DNA of 53,199 nucleotides, taken from Protostelium mycophagum. Its lineage: Eukaryota > Evosea > Variosea > Protosteliida > Protosteliaceae. Below the pieces are notes generated by a model. That model did no database searches. It saw only the letters and a program-made list of their open reading frames with translations, and was not told the DNA's origin. The stretch is from positions 1 to 53,199 of the forward strand of contig MZNV01000410.1 of NCBI GenBank assembly GCA_002081555.1, given 5' to 3'. The translations under genes and the position numbers were made by a program. Positions 1-16,584 of the stretch are shown here, piece after piece; positions within the stretch are counted from its first letter, which is position 1, and each line of letters starts with the position of its first letter.

Positions 1-5975
<5,975 letters not shown>

Positions 5976-6685
5976 ATTGTGGCTGGCAAAGAAGGGGCCA
6001 CCCTGTTGATGTTTTCCCCGACAAGAAAACCCCGTTACGTAATCCATCCAAATTCCTGGTTTTTTCGGGTTTTCTGCACGTTAATCTCACGTCAGTTACC
6101 GCGGGTCACGGTAAGGGTAAGTGCGGTGCCTTGGAGACGCAACTGTACATTTGAATCGAAGGAGTATTATGACCGTGCTGGACGGCTTGAACAGTTTAAA
6201 AGCCGGGCACCTCCTTCTTAAGAGTAAGCTCTCCTCTATATATATTTCCAAGTTTGAGGTTGTGGACCAGGCTACAACATGAGACTTCTTCGCTTGGCAA
6301 TCCTCAACAGAGCTAACTGTGGACTGCTTTGGCAACTATCTACAGGAATTTTTGATATCAAAGGAATTGAGGGCTGCGAAATTTCAACGCGACAAAAGTA
6401 TCTCATCAAAATCACCGGTGCTCATTAAGATTAAAGAACTTTCTTTGACGAAAAGCAACCTTCACGTTCTCTCAACTATTAATAAAAATTGGCATACAGA
6501 GACCATGATCAACCTGGAAAGATACGATCCAGTGGGCACTTCGCATCCCAATTTATCGCGATCGGAATGTTGTCATCCTGACACACAAATTGATCTGTCG
6601 AATCTGTATCATCTCCGTAATCTGGGCTTGCCGACGTCAGGATTTGTTTGATAAAACGCGACGCCAACACATCATCGAGAACAAC
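5976..6685. promoter_or_regulatory. Divergent spacer between ABCC transporter and kinase
   Basis: About 710 bp separate the divergent starts at 5975 (-) and 6686 (+), so both promoters should lie here. A TATA-like run occurs at about 6235-6245. At 6094-6117 there is an inverted TTACCG/CGGTAA pair of the kind scattered through the window. A plus-strand open frame at 6319-6651 has no recognisable similarity and lies directly upstream of the kinase; it may be leader sequence. No gene is called here. Confidence 0.4.
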
Positions 6686-7574
6686 ATGGCGATAAAGCTG
6701 CAGAGCGAGCGCTACCACCTCTTAGAAGCCATATCAGAGGGATCTGCTGGTCAGGTTATACTCGCAGAAGATGTGGCCAATGATGGCCGAAAGGTGGTTG
6801 TCAAGAAAGTCTTGCAGAATACTGAGAGAACAGCCATGGAGATCAGAGCAAATGAAATTCTTTCCACTGAAGCTGATGGCACTTTCTGCAGATATCATGG
6901 GTCATATGTGAAGCAAGGACAGACGGTGAATATGCATTCTGAATCGCAATCGGCTGACAACCTCTAGCATCTGGTGTTTGACTCCATAGACGGTGTCGAT
7001 TTATTTCAATTCATGGAGATGAGAGATTTTCAGCCACTTCCAGAAGCTGTCGTCAGAGAGATCATCACAAGCGTTGCCACAGCACTATACAAGTGCCACC
7101 GCTCAAAGATTGCCCATCGAGATGTGAAACTTGAGAACGTAAGCACGCAACTCTACAACTGCCTTCTCACCTCTTCAGATCATGATCGATTTCAACAGCA
7201 ACACCGCCATCCTCGTAGATTTCGGGCTAGCTTCATTCTTTACAAGAAAGAACTCTCGCGAGGTGCCCATAGAGGACTTTAGCGGGTCAGTGGAATACCT
7301 CGCACCTGAGGTTCTTCGCGCCTCGCCTTACCTCGCCACAAAGATAGACGCCTGGGCTCTTGGCGTCACAGCTTATGCCTTATTATTCGGGGAATTTCCG
7401 TATGCAGTGGACCAGGAGGTCCGTTTCAGAGAGGCACTATTTGCTCCAGACGTGATCAGTGTACCACTACCCAGTGATGACGTCAGACCGTTGTCTCAAG
7501 ATTTGAGAAGAAAGTTGTCATCATTGATGACGATCGATCCAGCGAAAAGGGGAGGAGTGGAGCTGTTCATGTAA
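6686..7574 (+). CDS. Small Ser/Thr protein kinase, CAMK/SNF1-like
   Basis: Predicted cytosolic protein kinase of 268 aa, little more than the catalytic domain. Three exons: introns 6926-6967 (42 nt) and 7139-7178 (40 nt); removing them leaves 269 codons in frame. Kinase landmarks in order: glycine loop SEGSAGQV, VAIK-equivalent lysine in VVVKK, catalytic loop HRDVKLEN, DFG in LVDFGLASFF, an APE-type motif YLAPEVL, and WALGVTAYALLFGEFP of subdomain IX. All catalytic residues are present, so it should be active. The catalytic loop LEN and the GSVEYLAPEVL stretch resemble SNF1/MARK/CAMK kinases; no further domain or regulatory tail is visible. The start at 6686 was chosen because it is the first ATG just upstream of the conserved domain. 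The chitinase begins 280 bp downstream on the same strand. Confidence 0.88.
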
Positions 7575-7854
7575 AGACGAAAACGTAATTTTTGAAGAGG
7601 GTAAAGATCTTCGACCGAGATGATGTACATAAAAGACTCATGTTGTTCTTGCTTTATTCTAAAATGACACTGATTCACTGCCATGGTTTGACTTTTGCGG
7701 CAGGAAATCAACAGACGAAAACGCATACGATGTCATCTCCGACTAGTAGATGACATTCCCGCGTGGACATACCCCAATCTGACCGAAATTTCAACGTATA
7801 GATCTCCAAGTTCGTAGGAGCACGCGCTCTCCCGCTTTCATTATTCAGCCAACA

Positions 7855-9414
7855 ATGCTGTTTAGAGTGGTAATCCTCCTGTTGTCGTTCCTTCTAGGGC
7901 TTCGCGCTCAGACCACACCAACCACACTGAGAGGTTGCCAAATTACGGGGTGCCCTTCAGCCACCGCGCCTTGCTGCTCCAACTATGGATAGTAAGTCGA
8001 GTCGGTGTCTCATTGTACCAACCTCTTTAGTTGTGGAAGTTCTGCCGCTTATTGCGATCCTTCGAGATGTTACTCTGGGGCATGTGATGTGAGGATCTAT
8101 CCTACTTTCAATACCACCCTGCCTCCCAATCCCAAGAAAAAGGTTTTCTTTGGTTACATCGCCTCGTACTTGTCAAACCGACTCGGAAATTGTGCAATGA
8201 CCCCAGAATTTGTCGATGCGACGAGATACACGCACATCATCGTCGCTTTTGCGGGGTTCACGCAGAGGGGCGGATTTATTGTGGAGGCCAGAGATAATGA
8301 CGATCAAGGATTCTATGATCGTGTCATCTCCTTGAAACAGAGGAACCCCAATCTCAAAGTCATGGTGAGGTCCCGTTGTTTTGACTATTCTGAATATCTG
8401 TATAGATTTCAATCGGAGGGGGTTCTTTTAACTCCACATTATGGCAAGTCATGGCGTCAGACGACAACCTCCGTGGTAGTTTCGTGAGAGGCTGTATTTC
8501 CTTCGCGCGTAACCACTCTTTTGACGGCATAGACATCGATTGGGAGGGACACGTTGCGTCTGATTCAAACAGTACCTTCTATCTCTTTAAAGACTTGAGA
8601 GCTGCCATCGACCAAGAAGCTGATGTGGGGTCGAGACTACTCCTAACTGCCCCTCTACAACCTTCGGTTGGTCTTTCTATAACGAAATGGGTGGGGCCCA
8701 TCACCCCCTTTTGTAAGTCGAATGATTGTTTATGATGATGATGACGTCATAGTGGATTACGCCCAGATCATGGCATACGATTACGCGGGCTCATGGTCTC
8801 AATTTGTGAGGCCTCTCACCCCGTTCAACCAATCTTCTTTGAGCTCAGATATTTATAGAACTCTTAACTTCTATGTCGGTCTCGGTCTTCCCGTCAATAA
8901 GGTCGTACAACCATATTATCACGAATTCCGGATTTTAATCGTTGTAGACGGTGATGGGATATGCTAATTACGGGCTAACATTCGCGGTACCTAATAATAG
9001 CTCCTGTGTGATGGGTGGAACCCTCATCAAGGGTCAAGCCATGGCGGGAAATTGTGGGGGTGCTGGGTATGCCACCTTTGCGGACATTTTGACTTTCAAG
9101 GCACAGAAGAACACATCATACTACTATGACCCATCCTCTTCCACTCCCTTTTTGTGCAATGGCACCCAACTGATTACATACGATGACACCCGATCATTAC
9201 AAGTCAAGCTCGACTATACCGCAGGGTAATAAAATTTCAATGAAACTTCGGTCGATTGACTGTGCAGATATGCGGGAGGTATGGTGTGGACTGTCAACAG
9301 GGACAATACTCTCACAGATTATATTTCTGAGGTTCTTTTGGGAAGCAACGACTCAACAGGTGACTTCTGATCTCATTCTTCCTAATACTTTCAGTTCCCC
9401 AAGCAACAAACTGA
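7855..9414 (+). CDS. Secreted chitinase, CBM18 plus GH18
   Basis: Endochitinase of glycoside hydrolase family 18, predicted secreted. Start at 7855 gives a signal peptide (MLFRVVILLLSFLLGLRA). Next is a hevein-like chitin-binding CBM18 module with its cysteine pattern (CCSNYGYCGSSAAYC, split by intron 1) and then the GH18 barrel: strand KVMISIGG, catalytic motif DGIDIDWE with the acid/base Glu, and QIMAYDYAG. Six introns fit: 7992-8030, 8365-8405, 8713-8752, 8905-8947, 9226-9267 and 9360-9394; together they leave exactly 440 codons. The protein ends SNDSTVPQATN, and AATAAA follows 9 nt after the stop. CBM18-GH18 is common in fungi and known in other chitin-handling eukaryotes. It could remodel a chitinous wall or digest food or host chitin; the sequence does not decide. 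Confidence 0.94.
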
Positions 9415-9422
9415 CTTACCAA

Positions 9423-9428
9423 AATAAA
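9423..9428 (+). terminator. Poly(A) signal AATAAA of the chitinase
   Basis: Canonical AATAAA hexamer 9 nt downstream of the chitinase stop codon, implying a very short 3' UTR. Confidence 0.65.
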
Positions 9429-9561
9429 TTCGTTTTCTATTTTGATAGTGTTGGTCGGCTTTATAAGTCGACGGATGACATCCTCCATTGGCACTTCATC
9501 GATGCGTTTAAACTGGATGTCAAAGAAGATCTCTCATGCTTTAATCTGAGCATCTGTTGTC

Positions 9562-10026
9562 TTGGATGTGCGTATCGCCCAGATGCAGAGCAGAGTGAAC
9601 CCATCAGATGATCAGAATAATGCACTTGTAAGTGCATTAGAGTATGGATGTACAAAGATAGTGAGGATGCTACTTATAGATGACAGAGTCAATCCATTAG
9701 AAGAGATCACGTCGCTTACCGGGATTGTTGAAAAGATAATCGGTAGATTATCAATAATTTTCAAGCGTGTACAAGTTCCTGTCCGCCAGACATCTAAGCT
9801 TCTCGTGACAAACTGGCAGTGGCCTTCTATGTTGTGCAACCATATCGAACCATATGAAAGACAAAACAAACTAACGGCTGTTAGAAACCCCGTTGATCCT
9901 CTCAGAATACTATCGGTCATCACTGCGGGTCATCTGAATTGTCCAATAAAGAATGCATCATTGAACAGACATACAGAGATTGTATCACCAAGGCTGCCAC
10001 TTGCCGACAGCAGAGTGACTCTATAA
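9562..10026 (+). CDS. Ankyrin-repeat-like fragment, uncertain gene
   Basis: Open frame of 154 codons whose first 45 residues look like one degenerate ankyrin repeat (NNALVSALEYGCTKIVRMLL then DDRVNP), the form A-L-x-A-x-x-x-G-x-x-x-I-V-x-x-L-L. The rest has no recognisable domain. It fills the space between the chitinase poly(A) signal and the TULIP gene's stop at 10078, with no convincing start context or neighbouring repeats. It could be the remnant of a larger ankyrin gene or a short real gene. The match is to a single repeat only. Confidence 0.3.
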   Translation: MDVRIAQMQSRVNPSDDQNNALVSALEYGCTKIVRMLLIDDRVNPLEEITSLTGIVEKIIGRLSIIFKRVQVPVRQTSKLLVTNWQWPSMLCNHIEPYERQNKLTAVRNPVDPLRILSVITAGHLNCPIKNASLNRHTEIVSPRLPLADSRVTL

Positions 10027-10077
10027 AATACAATTTGGTGATGCGCACGTTCGATTCAGCGAAAACAAATCCAAATT

Positions 10078-13000
10078 TTATTTTCTATTCTGTGTAGAGT
10101 GCAAGCTGGCAAACAACTTGGTCATCTTCTGGGCGAGATAGCCCGCCAACTTTCGGATATACTCTTCCATCTGGTCTTGGACAGCTACTCGCAATGCACT
10201 CTTGAGAAACTTACTGATGGCGCGGTCTAATAACTTGTGCTTGTCTGCTTGCACGATGTGGATTTTCAACTTGTCAATGGTCACCTATTGACATGAGTTT
10301 TTATATACTATTGGTGTTTGAAATGCAAGATAATGAAAATCTTACTGAGACGTCTTTGACTACAACGCTTGCTTTCATACCGTCTCGGGCTAAAATATCC
10401 CAGACGATGTGAATGTCCATACCCCCTCGAGGCAAACTAACATCCAGCACACCTGCACACGTCTAAACATATATCTTCGTCACAACATGACCTCTCATTG
10501 GAAAATAAATTCTATATCAATATTTTCATGGAAAATTCAAAATCTCACAAATAAAACGGTTTGAAAAAATAATCTCACCGCTGTCTTGCATTTTGGGAAA
10601 CGTCTTCCATGTATAATGGAACTTGACACCTTTCAGCACGGCATTTATATTCTTGGCATCGATCGCTATGGTGGTGTGGCTGTCATTCGAAGTCAACTCT
10701 AAAGTATTGAATGCAAGATCAGCCTCCATCCTGAGCTGTTGGGTTCAGGATGATTTCCCATGATGAAATAAATGACGAATAAAATGCTCACTTGGATTTG
10801 GTCCGGTATGACGTTCGGTAAATGAAAAACCATGTCTTGTAATGTCACTTCGTAAAGTGGTGTGAACACTTCGACCTTTTTTTCTCAATTTTTTTTCAAT
10901 TTTTTTCAGTTTTTTTTCAATTTTTTTCAATTTTTTTTCAATTTTTTTCAATTTCTTTCACGTTTATTTTGAATTTCGCATTCCATTCGCCAGAAGAATC
11001 TTTACTTCGCATCTACAACCAGCCAAAAAATATCACCTTGGAAACGGGAATCGTCTCAAACTGTTTCAACATGACGGGTAACATGACAGCTCTCAGATGC
11101 TCCAGCGAATCCATCAAAGTTCCGATGGAAAATCTATGTTTAGAATTCATTGCCATGTGCTTTCCAAACTCTTTCAGGGTGACATCTAATTCGCGTGACA
11201 GGGGGTCATTGCGGATGTTGAGGAGCATGTTCTGACAGATGGTTAAAGAGGTCCCGATGGCTTCATTGAACTGATCGTCTAATGCGAGTGACCTCATACG
11301 TTCGATGATCTCGTCCAAAACTTTGATCTGGTTGTGTTTAGTGTATTTAAAAATTTTGATATCCTCAGAATTACAAAATTCCTTCTGCTGTACAACAGAC
11401 CAGACCCGCACTACACCATTGTAGTTTGTCAAAACTACAACGCGAGAGCCACAATAAAATCAAAAATAAAACATCGTTCACCTTTTGTGGATCGTTTAAA
11501 TTTTCGGGGTCTCTGAGTCCTTCCACAAAAATTCTGTTGGATTCCCGGACTGCATAAATCGCTCGAGGCTCTCCGGTCAACCTGAAGTATCTCTTTCTTA
11601 ACTCTGAAAAGTTGTATTGCAGTTGGTCTCTACCGACGAATCGCTCGATCATCAATCTGAGATCCTCCCAAGATTGCCTCTCTTCTTCCGTCTACAACCA
11701 GTCAATATTTTATCGTTGTAGATCGTCGCTTTGTAGAAAGTTTTGTGACCATTTTATCGAAAACTGCAGGTCTTGCGTCACCTGAACATGTCCTCTTGCA
11801 GCATTGTTTGTCTGTCCGATCAGTAGATCCATAAAGTCAGTCATCTGATCGATGATGAGAAAAATGCGTGCCATCGTGTGATGATAGGATCCGTCATTCG
11901 CGATCTTTGCGATGAGCTTTCTGGCCCTTATGTTATAATCCTGTTTTTCTTCTGGTGTGATGTTTTGCTTTCTGTCGTATTTTTTGTTGATGATGTTCTG
12001 TTCAACTTGCTACATCAAGTCAATTTTTCTATTCTCTTGTGTTTTTTTCTAGGAAATTGCAAGTTCTATCTACAACGGCCGAAAAACTCCGCAGAACGGC
12101 CATGCAGAAGAATTTATTATTAAAATAACATATGAAGACATCATATAGAGATATCATATCAAGACATTATATCAAGATATATCATATAGAGATATCATAT
12201 GGAGATATCGTATGAGATATCATACCTGCTGTGCTCTGATGAGGTTGACCGACACGGCTGTGGGTCTGCCCTCTAGTTGATCCTTCATTATGATTCTGTC
12301 AATCCTGTCCGATGTGCGCTCATCCGCTTTCGCCATCTCTTCTTCTTTCCTCGCCTGGAATCTTCAGTTTTCCGCGAAATTTCGTGGAGAATTCACCTCT
12401 TTCCCCCAGAAAATATCTTGTAGAAGGTCGATGAACTGAAAGCATAGTTTCCTGAAACGGCCAGATCTGACCAAGATAAACGTGACTTTTCGTGCCAGTG
12501 TTAAGATATCCTCTTGTCTCAAGTCTTTGATCTGAATTCAATTTATTTAATCTCTCGCTATGGTTTCTACAATGAGAAGCAGCCGGCGCACGGTTATAAC
12601 CGCGATTTTAACCGTGCTTGGCACGTTCGGAGCATTTGTAGCAGTCAGCTCACGGTAGTTACCGTGATTTCTAACCGCCGAAATTTCAAAGTGATTGTTC
12701 GATTGGCTGGGATTGTAGAGAGGTGCAGAAATGATGCAGCGGTGAAGACATCATGATCATGATATGATGTCTTGATGTATGTCTCATGATCAGAGAAGTA
12801 CGCTTCTACGGAACTCTGTTGTGTTTGCAGAAACGTGGAGGTGCGGCAACTTTCATGAACATGAGAATCACCTTTGGCTTGGCTTTTTTGGCCAGTTTAG
12901 GGTCCTTCTCTTCCTCTTCCTTTCTCTTCTGCTCTTCCTCTTTATCTATGCGCCTTGTCGCTCTCGATTGAAGCCAAAAATGTTGAATGAGCTCTCCCTG

Positions 13001-13251
13001 ATTTTTCTGGGTGAGGAATCTGGATGATTTAATGTGGATTAGGACAGGAGATAATGTACTTTTGGGCGATGTTGAGAAGCTTCTGGGTGTCCTCGACGAG
13101 GACTTGTCCGTGGATGTTGAGGTTGATGGAATCGGCCCTTTCTCTTATCATGACCTGTAAGGGGTCAGGTGGCAGGAAGACATGACGTCACCTGTGTGGA
13201 ATGTATGGACTCAGAGATCAAGACGTTACTGGGAGCTTGTCCTTTTGACAT
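10078..13251 (-). CDS. HAM1/DUF4449-like protein with TULIP-type lipid-binding region
   Basis: Large multi-exon gene, start tentatively at 13251 (MSKGQAPSNVLISES), stop at 10078. The N-terminal exons are helical and charged (for example VEDTQKLLNIAQKYIIS and TLARKVTFILVRSGRFRKL); the middle is a helical repeat-like region (11013-11655). The C-terminal third resembles the tubular lipid-binding fold of fungal HAM1-like/DUF4449 proteins: a strand LKGVKFHYTWKTFPKMQDSG, a conserved block around VTIDKLKIHIVQADKHKLLD, and a final amphipathic helix. Such proteins are thought to bind lipids at membrane contacts, but function is poorly known. Introns carry a GATATC repeat (12129-12225) and a CAATTTTTTT repeat (10876-10959). 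The stop codon lies inside AATAAA (complement of 10077-10082). Family call rests on pattern memory. Confidence 0.55.
10876..10959. repeat. T-rich simple repeat in an intron of the TULIP gene
   Basis: About eight imperfect copies of a 9-11 base unit CAATTTTTTT, within an intron of the minus-strand gene. On the minus strand it reads as purine-rich GAAAAAAATT units and yields a spurious Lys/Glu open frame. Confidence 0.8.
12129..12225. repeat. GATATC-containing simple repeat
   Basis: Roughly nine imperfect copies of words such as GATATCATAT and CAAGACATTATAT in an intron of the TULIP-type gene. GATATC and ATAT are self-complementary, so the array can fold in either strand. Confidence 0.75.
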
Positions 13252-13310
13252 CAACTTTACAGACTCCACTGCTGCCGTGACCTGACATACTTTAATAATA
13301 ATAACTTGGA

Positions 13311-13691
13311 ATGATAAACTGGAGAATCAGTGAAATAATCTAAGGCACAATAGAACTAGGAGAGGTCAATCTTGTTCGTGGAGTTCTCCTGACCTGGTAT
13401 CGAAAGACGTATTCTTTTTTGTCTGAAAGTAATTAGTGACCCCGCGGTCCAGACCTTCATCACCATTTTAGATAAATCTCATGATCTTGGAGCCAAACCC
13501 ATCGATGAGACACACATGATGTTTATTGGAGAGGTCTGTTTTTGTCCTTTAGGTTTATTGCTCAGTGTAATTAGTTATCCCAAGAGAAGAAGGATCTGAT
13601 ACAGAGGGAATTAGATGCGGAATTAGACAAATACACCTTTGAGAGTTCAGACCTACAGTCTAAGGCTTATCGTGTTGGGCAACAACAATGA
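13311..13691 (+). CDS. GTF2H5: TFIIH subunit TFB5/GTF2H5
   Basis: Small subunit of general transcription factor IIH, which stabilises the complex and is needed for nucleotide-excision repair. Exons read VRGVLLTCDPAVQTFITILD, then LGAKPIDETHMMFIGE, then a C-terminal helix EKKDLIQRELDAELDKYTFE. This matches the family pattern CDPAxxxFL, a DxTHxFV-like strand, and a terminal helix ending near the family's NAFSL. Introns 13397-13436 (40 nt) and 13534-13574 (41 nt) are well supported. The first exon is less certain: an ATG at 13311 with a possible 30-nt intron gives 89 aa, slightly longer than the usual 70 or so. It is divergent from the TULIP-type gene with only about 60 bp between starts, implying a shared promoter. 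This gene is too finely split to appear as one long ORF. Confidence 0.82.
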
Positions 13692-14047
13692 TCGAGGGCT
13701 GCAATCATAAATTCGGCTTTGTATATATGGCAAAAAGCGTCATTCTATTCATTATTGTCGAAGAAATGAACAACCTCTGATATTTAACTTCAAAAGATGG
13801 GAAATGTGGAGACGAAGACCATAGAAAGATCACCAAACATTGTCTTTTCGAATTAATTCTTTTTGGTGCGACAGATCCTCAAGCCATCATGACGAAATAG
13901 GTCCTACAGATATCTTCTCCACACAAGAATTATTTATCTTTCCCTTGCGTCTTTCATCTCGTTTCTCATCATCGCGCTTCAACACGAAAGACATTCTTTC
14001 AGTCTCCCACCATAAACTGAATACTCAACACCAACAACACAACAAAA
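13692..14047. other. Spacer upstream of the duplicated ORF
   Basis: No gene seen. A TATA-like run occurs at about 13717-13724. A purine-poor stretch lies close to the ATG at 14048. Confidence 0.3.
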
Positions 14048-14623
14048 ATGACAGACGGCGTCCTCATCCTGGACTTGATCTGCCTCGGCCTCGAAGCTGT
14101 AGTTGCCATCGCAGAAATCACAGCAAAGGCGATTGACCAAAACCAAAGAGGGAAAGCTGCAAAGAGGTGTCGGCAAGCTGAGGTTAGCCATGCGGCCACC
14201 CAAACGTGCGCTGAAATACACCAGATTTTCAGAAGAGAGGGGGAGTGGATGTCACGAAATGAGAACAAAATGCATGTCGATGATGGGGAGTGGACAGTGT
14301 TGTGGGGAGAAACAACAAAAAAGGACAATAATACAACAAAAAAAATACCCAAGCATACAGCAAAGGCGATTGACCAAAACCAAAGAGGGAAAGCTGCAAA
14401 GAGGTGTCGGCAAGCTGAGGTTAGCCATGCGGCCACTCTAACGTGCGCTGAAATACGCCAGATTTTCAGAAGAGAGGGGGAGTGGATGTCACGAAATGAG
14501 AACAAAATGCATGTCGATGATGGGGAGTGGACAGTGTTGTGGGGAGAAACAACAAAAAAGGACAATAATACAACAAAAAAAATACCCAAGCATCATAGCA
14601 ACAAGCCTTCTGAAGTTGATTGA
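14048..14623 (+). CDS. Hypothetical protein with an internal 79-residue tandem duplication
   Basis: Open frame of 191 aa with a good start context (CAAAAATGAC). It begins with a hydrophobic helix (VLILDLICLGLEAVVAIAEI), then two nearly identical 79-residue units (14120-14356 and 14357-14593), rich in Lys/Arg/Gln then Lys/Thr/Asn. The DNA copies differ at 3 of 237 positions by my reading, so the duplication is recent; its length is a multiple of three, keeping the frame. Downstream, at about 14635-14726, a different frame has a CxxC...HxxH zinc-finger-like stretch (KCIFCFKNF then THENH) that could be a terminal exon. I recognise no family. It could be a real, rapidly changing small membrane protein or a chance open frame through a duplication. 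Confidence 0.45.
   Translation: MTDGVLILDLICLGLEAVVAIAEITAKAIDQNQRGKAAKRCRQAEVSHAATQTCAEIHQIFRREGEWMSRNENKMHVDDGEWTVLWGETTKKDNNTTKKIPKHTAKAIDQNQRGKAAKRCRQAEVSHAATLTCAEIRQIFRREGEWMSRNENKMHVDDGEWTVLWGETTKKDNNTTKKIPKHHSNKPSEVD
14120..14593. repeat. Direct tandem duplication, 2 x 237 bp
   Basis: Copy 1 spans 14120-14356 and copy 2 spans 14357-14593, adjacent with no spacer. I count three mismatches, two near CCAAACG versus TCTAACG and one at ACACC versus ACGCC. Confidence 0.97.
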
Positions 14624-14709
14624 CAACAATAAATGTATATTTTGTTTTAAGAATTTCAAGTATCAGGTGAAGTGTTTGCTGACCCACGAGAACCACAAGA
14701 CAGCTTACA

Positions 14710-14958
14710 TCAGAAGAAAGCGGTAATAATCAAATAAATCTGTGGCATCTCCTGTACAGAATTGTCGACGGCAGGTCCGAATAGTACTTGTAAACCACGT
14801 TTGAGTTCTTTATCATAGTTTTGGAAGGTGAAGTAGCCCTGCACCGTGGGCACTGCTCTTGAAGCATCTTCTGTGTGGTGCAAGTCATTCTTTGGCGGCT
14901 TCTTTTTATCTCCGTTTGTCTCTGGAGTGATTTTGCCTCCTGATGGGTTTCTGATCAT
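14710..14958 (-). CDS. Hypothetical protein
   Basis: Open frame of 82 aa with protein-like composition: a basic N-terminus (NPSGGKITPETNGDKKKPPK) followed by a Gly/Phe-containing region (VQGYFTFQNYDKELKRGLQV). The last residues may read into an intron. I recognise no family. It faces the duplicated ORF (+) tail to tail. Upstream minus-strand sequence to about 15262 also stays open in another frame and may hold further exons, but that stretch overlaps a plus-strand candidate at 15072. Confidence 0.35.
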   Translation of the reverse strand: MIRNPSGGKITPETNGDKKKPPKNDLHHTEDASRAVPTVQGYFTFQNYDKELKRGLQVLFGPAVDNSVQEMPQIYLIITAFF

Positions 14959-15071
14959 CCTCGTTCCTTTGTTCTCCTGCTTTGTGTTTGTTCTTTAAGA
15001 CGCAAATGTTCTTGCTTTTCGAAATCATTCTTTTTTCATTTGAGGAGATCAACACATCACGAGGCCAAATC

Positions 15072-15296
15072 ATGTCTTTTATTTTGAGAGCATCAAATGG
15101 AATACGCTCTGCGACAAGAACAAATATTTGCAAGTCCAGTCTATCTTCTGCCAATGGAGCTCGATTGATGACCTCTTCTGTCTTTGGCGTGGCCTCTACT
15201 ATCTCTGCACATGTAGGCTCATTTGGAAACAATGGGAATGGCAATGGTAATTCAACTCTCAATGGGAGCCAATCATCAAGTTCAGGGTATTATTAA
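15072..15296 (+). CDS. Possible small mitochondrion-targeted protein
   Basis: From ATG 15072 the frame gives MSFILRASNGIRSATRTNIC, rich in Arg, Ser and Ala and lacking acids over about 35 residues, as in mitochondrial presequences. It continues with a Gly/Asn-rich tail. A 39-nt GT-AG intron beginning at GTAATTCAACT would shorten the tail to end NGYY at the stop 15294-15296. No family recognised. Small respiratory-chain subunits look like this, but that is only inference. Confidence 0.35.
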   Translation: MSFILRASNGIRSATRTNICKSSLSSANGARLMTSSVFGVASTISAHVGSFGNNGNGNGNSTLNGSQSSSSGYY

Positions 15297-15499
15297 ATCA
15301 ATCTTGACATTTCTTTTGATGATTGTAGGACATCCCCTCGATTTTCAACCATCAATAATGCCACAGTATCAATAATCACCACTGTATTTGGACAGATCTT
15401 GAGGATCTTCTTGGATCCGGGAAGATGATGTATCTACAAATGTACATCTCAATCCACAATTCATAACCAAAATGAAGCTTTATCGTTTTTTTGAACACG

Positions 15500-16328
15500 T
15501 CATCTTCTTGCCTTTTTTGTTGGTTGGGCCTCCTCACTCTTTTCTTCTGCATATACTTCTTTGTCTTCCCGGAATTTCATGATTTTGTCTGCCCATTCAG
15601 GTGGCCTCTTCCAATATGATCTCGTCTTCAAATACTTTTCCATATCTGGAGAGCAGTATACACACATCGACTGCTTCTTAAGGTCCTCGTCTGGAAATGG
15701 GTCCCACAGTGTCGCAAAGTCGTTGGGATGAAAGCACATTTTTGGGACGAGACATCCTCGCACCATACACCAAGCATGATAAACGACCGACGCACCCTTG
15801 ATTGTCTCCATGTTTTCTCTGTATTGCCATCATTTTTTTGAATGATGTGATGCCACTCACGTAGCAATGTCAAGGAGAGTCTTTGGAGAACAATTTTGAC
15901 TGAGAAATTGTTGTATGACTTCGATCTCTTCTGTTTCTGCGGGTGTGATTTGATCCCAAGCTGGACAGAATGAACCACATCGTCGATGTCCACGACAAAC
16001 CTTCTCCAGAGTGTAATCTCTTTATGATGACTTGGTCCACCTCTCTTAATTGTTCTAAATCCTTCTGGTATTCGCCTATGTCTGTCGTTGCGAGTTTCTG
16101 GATGGAGTCAATCGAAACCATCATTCATTTAGAACACATACACCATTCTGGAAAAAACATATATTGTGGTAGTATGTGTTCTTCTTGCCATCCTTCTGTG
16201 TAAAATGAACCTCATTCCTTCCAATCTTCGAACAACAACCCTGGCACTTCGAAATTAGCGTTCCTCTTGAAATAGGTCCGTCTCACTTTAGCTCTACTGT
16301 TTGTGTTGTAGCTGACAGAGGTGTTCAT
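15500..16328 (-). CDS. PARP-type zinc-finger protein
   Basis: Four exons joined by eye. The first coding part (start provisional at 16328, MNTSVSYNTNSRAKCQGC) matches the PARP-type nick-sensing finger: SxRAxCxxC, a GRNEVHF strand, then H-x-x-CFF (YYHNICFF). It continues through a helical linker (GEYQKDLEQLREVDQVIIKR) and a second Cys/His-rich part with WC, MCF and MCVYC motifs, and ends in a basic tail PTKKARR. Introns include a 40-nt one starting GTGAGACGG and a 43-nt one starting GTATGTGTTC. The reading frame stays open upstream to about 16490, so the true start may be earlier. Likely a nuclear DNA-binding protein. No ADP-ribosyltransferase domain is visible, so it is not a PARP enzyme as read. 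Confidence 0.6.
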
Positions 16329-16584
16329 CCGATGGTCTTTACGAGAAATTACATCGCTTGGGACAAACGGAAGTGTTTTCAAGTTGAAATTCCGGTAACC
16401 CGTTCGCCGTTTGGATCTGACACGGATTTGTAGCTCGTTGTAGATGACCTCATGAAATTCTAAATATTATATATTAACTTCCCACCCATACAGCACCACT
16501 TCAAATGAAATAAACTATTTTCTTATCACTGATCAAAGACATCCTCTTCCACAGATATGAACGACGAAAAACCCTCGCAAGAAA

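Noticed and set aside
5976-6685. Open frame 6319-6651 as an upstream gene or kinase N-terminus
   Set aside because: No recognisable motif, no splice connection to the kinase exon, and the kinase ATG at 6686 sits directly before its conserved domain.
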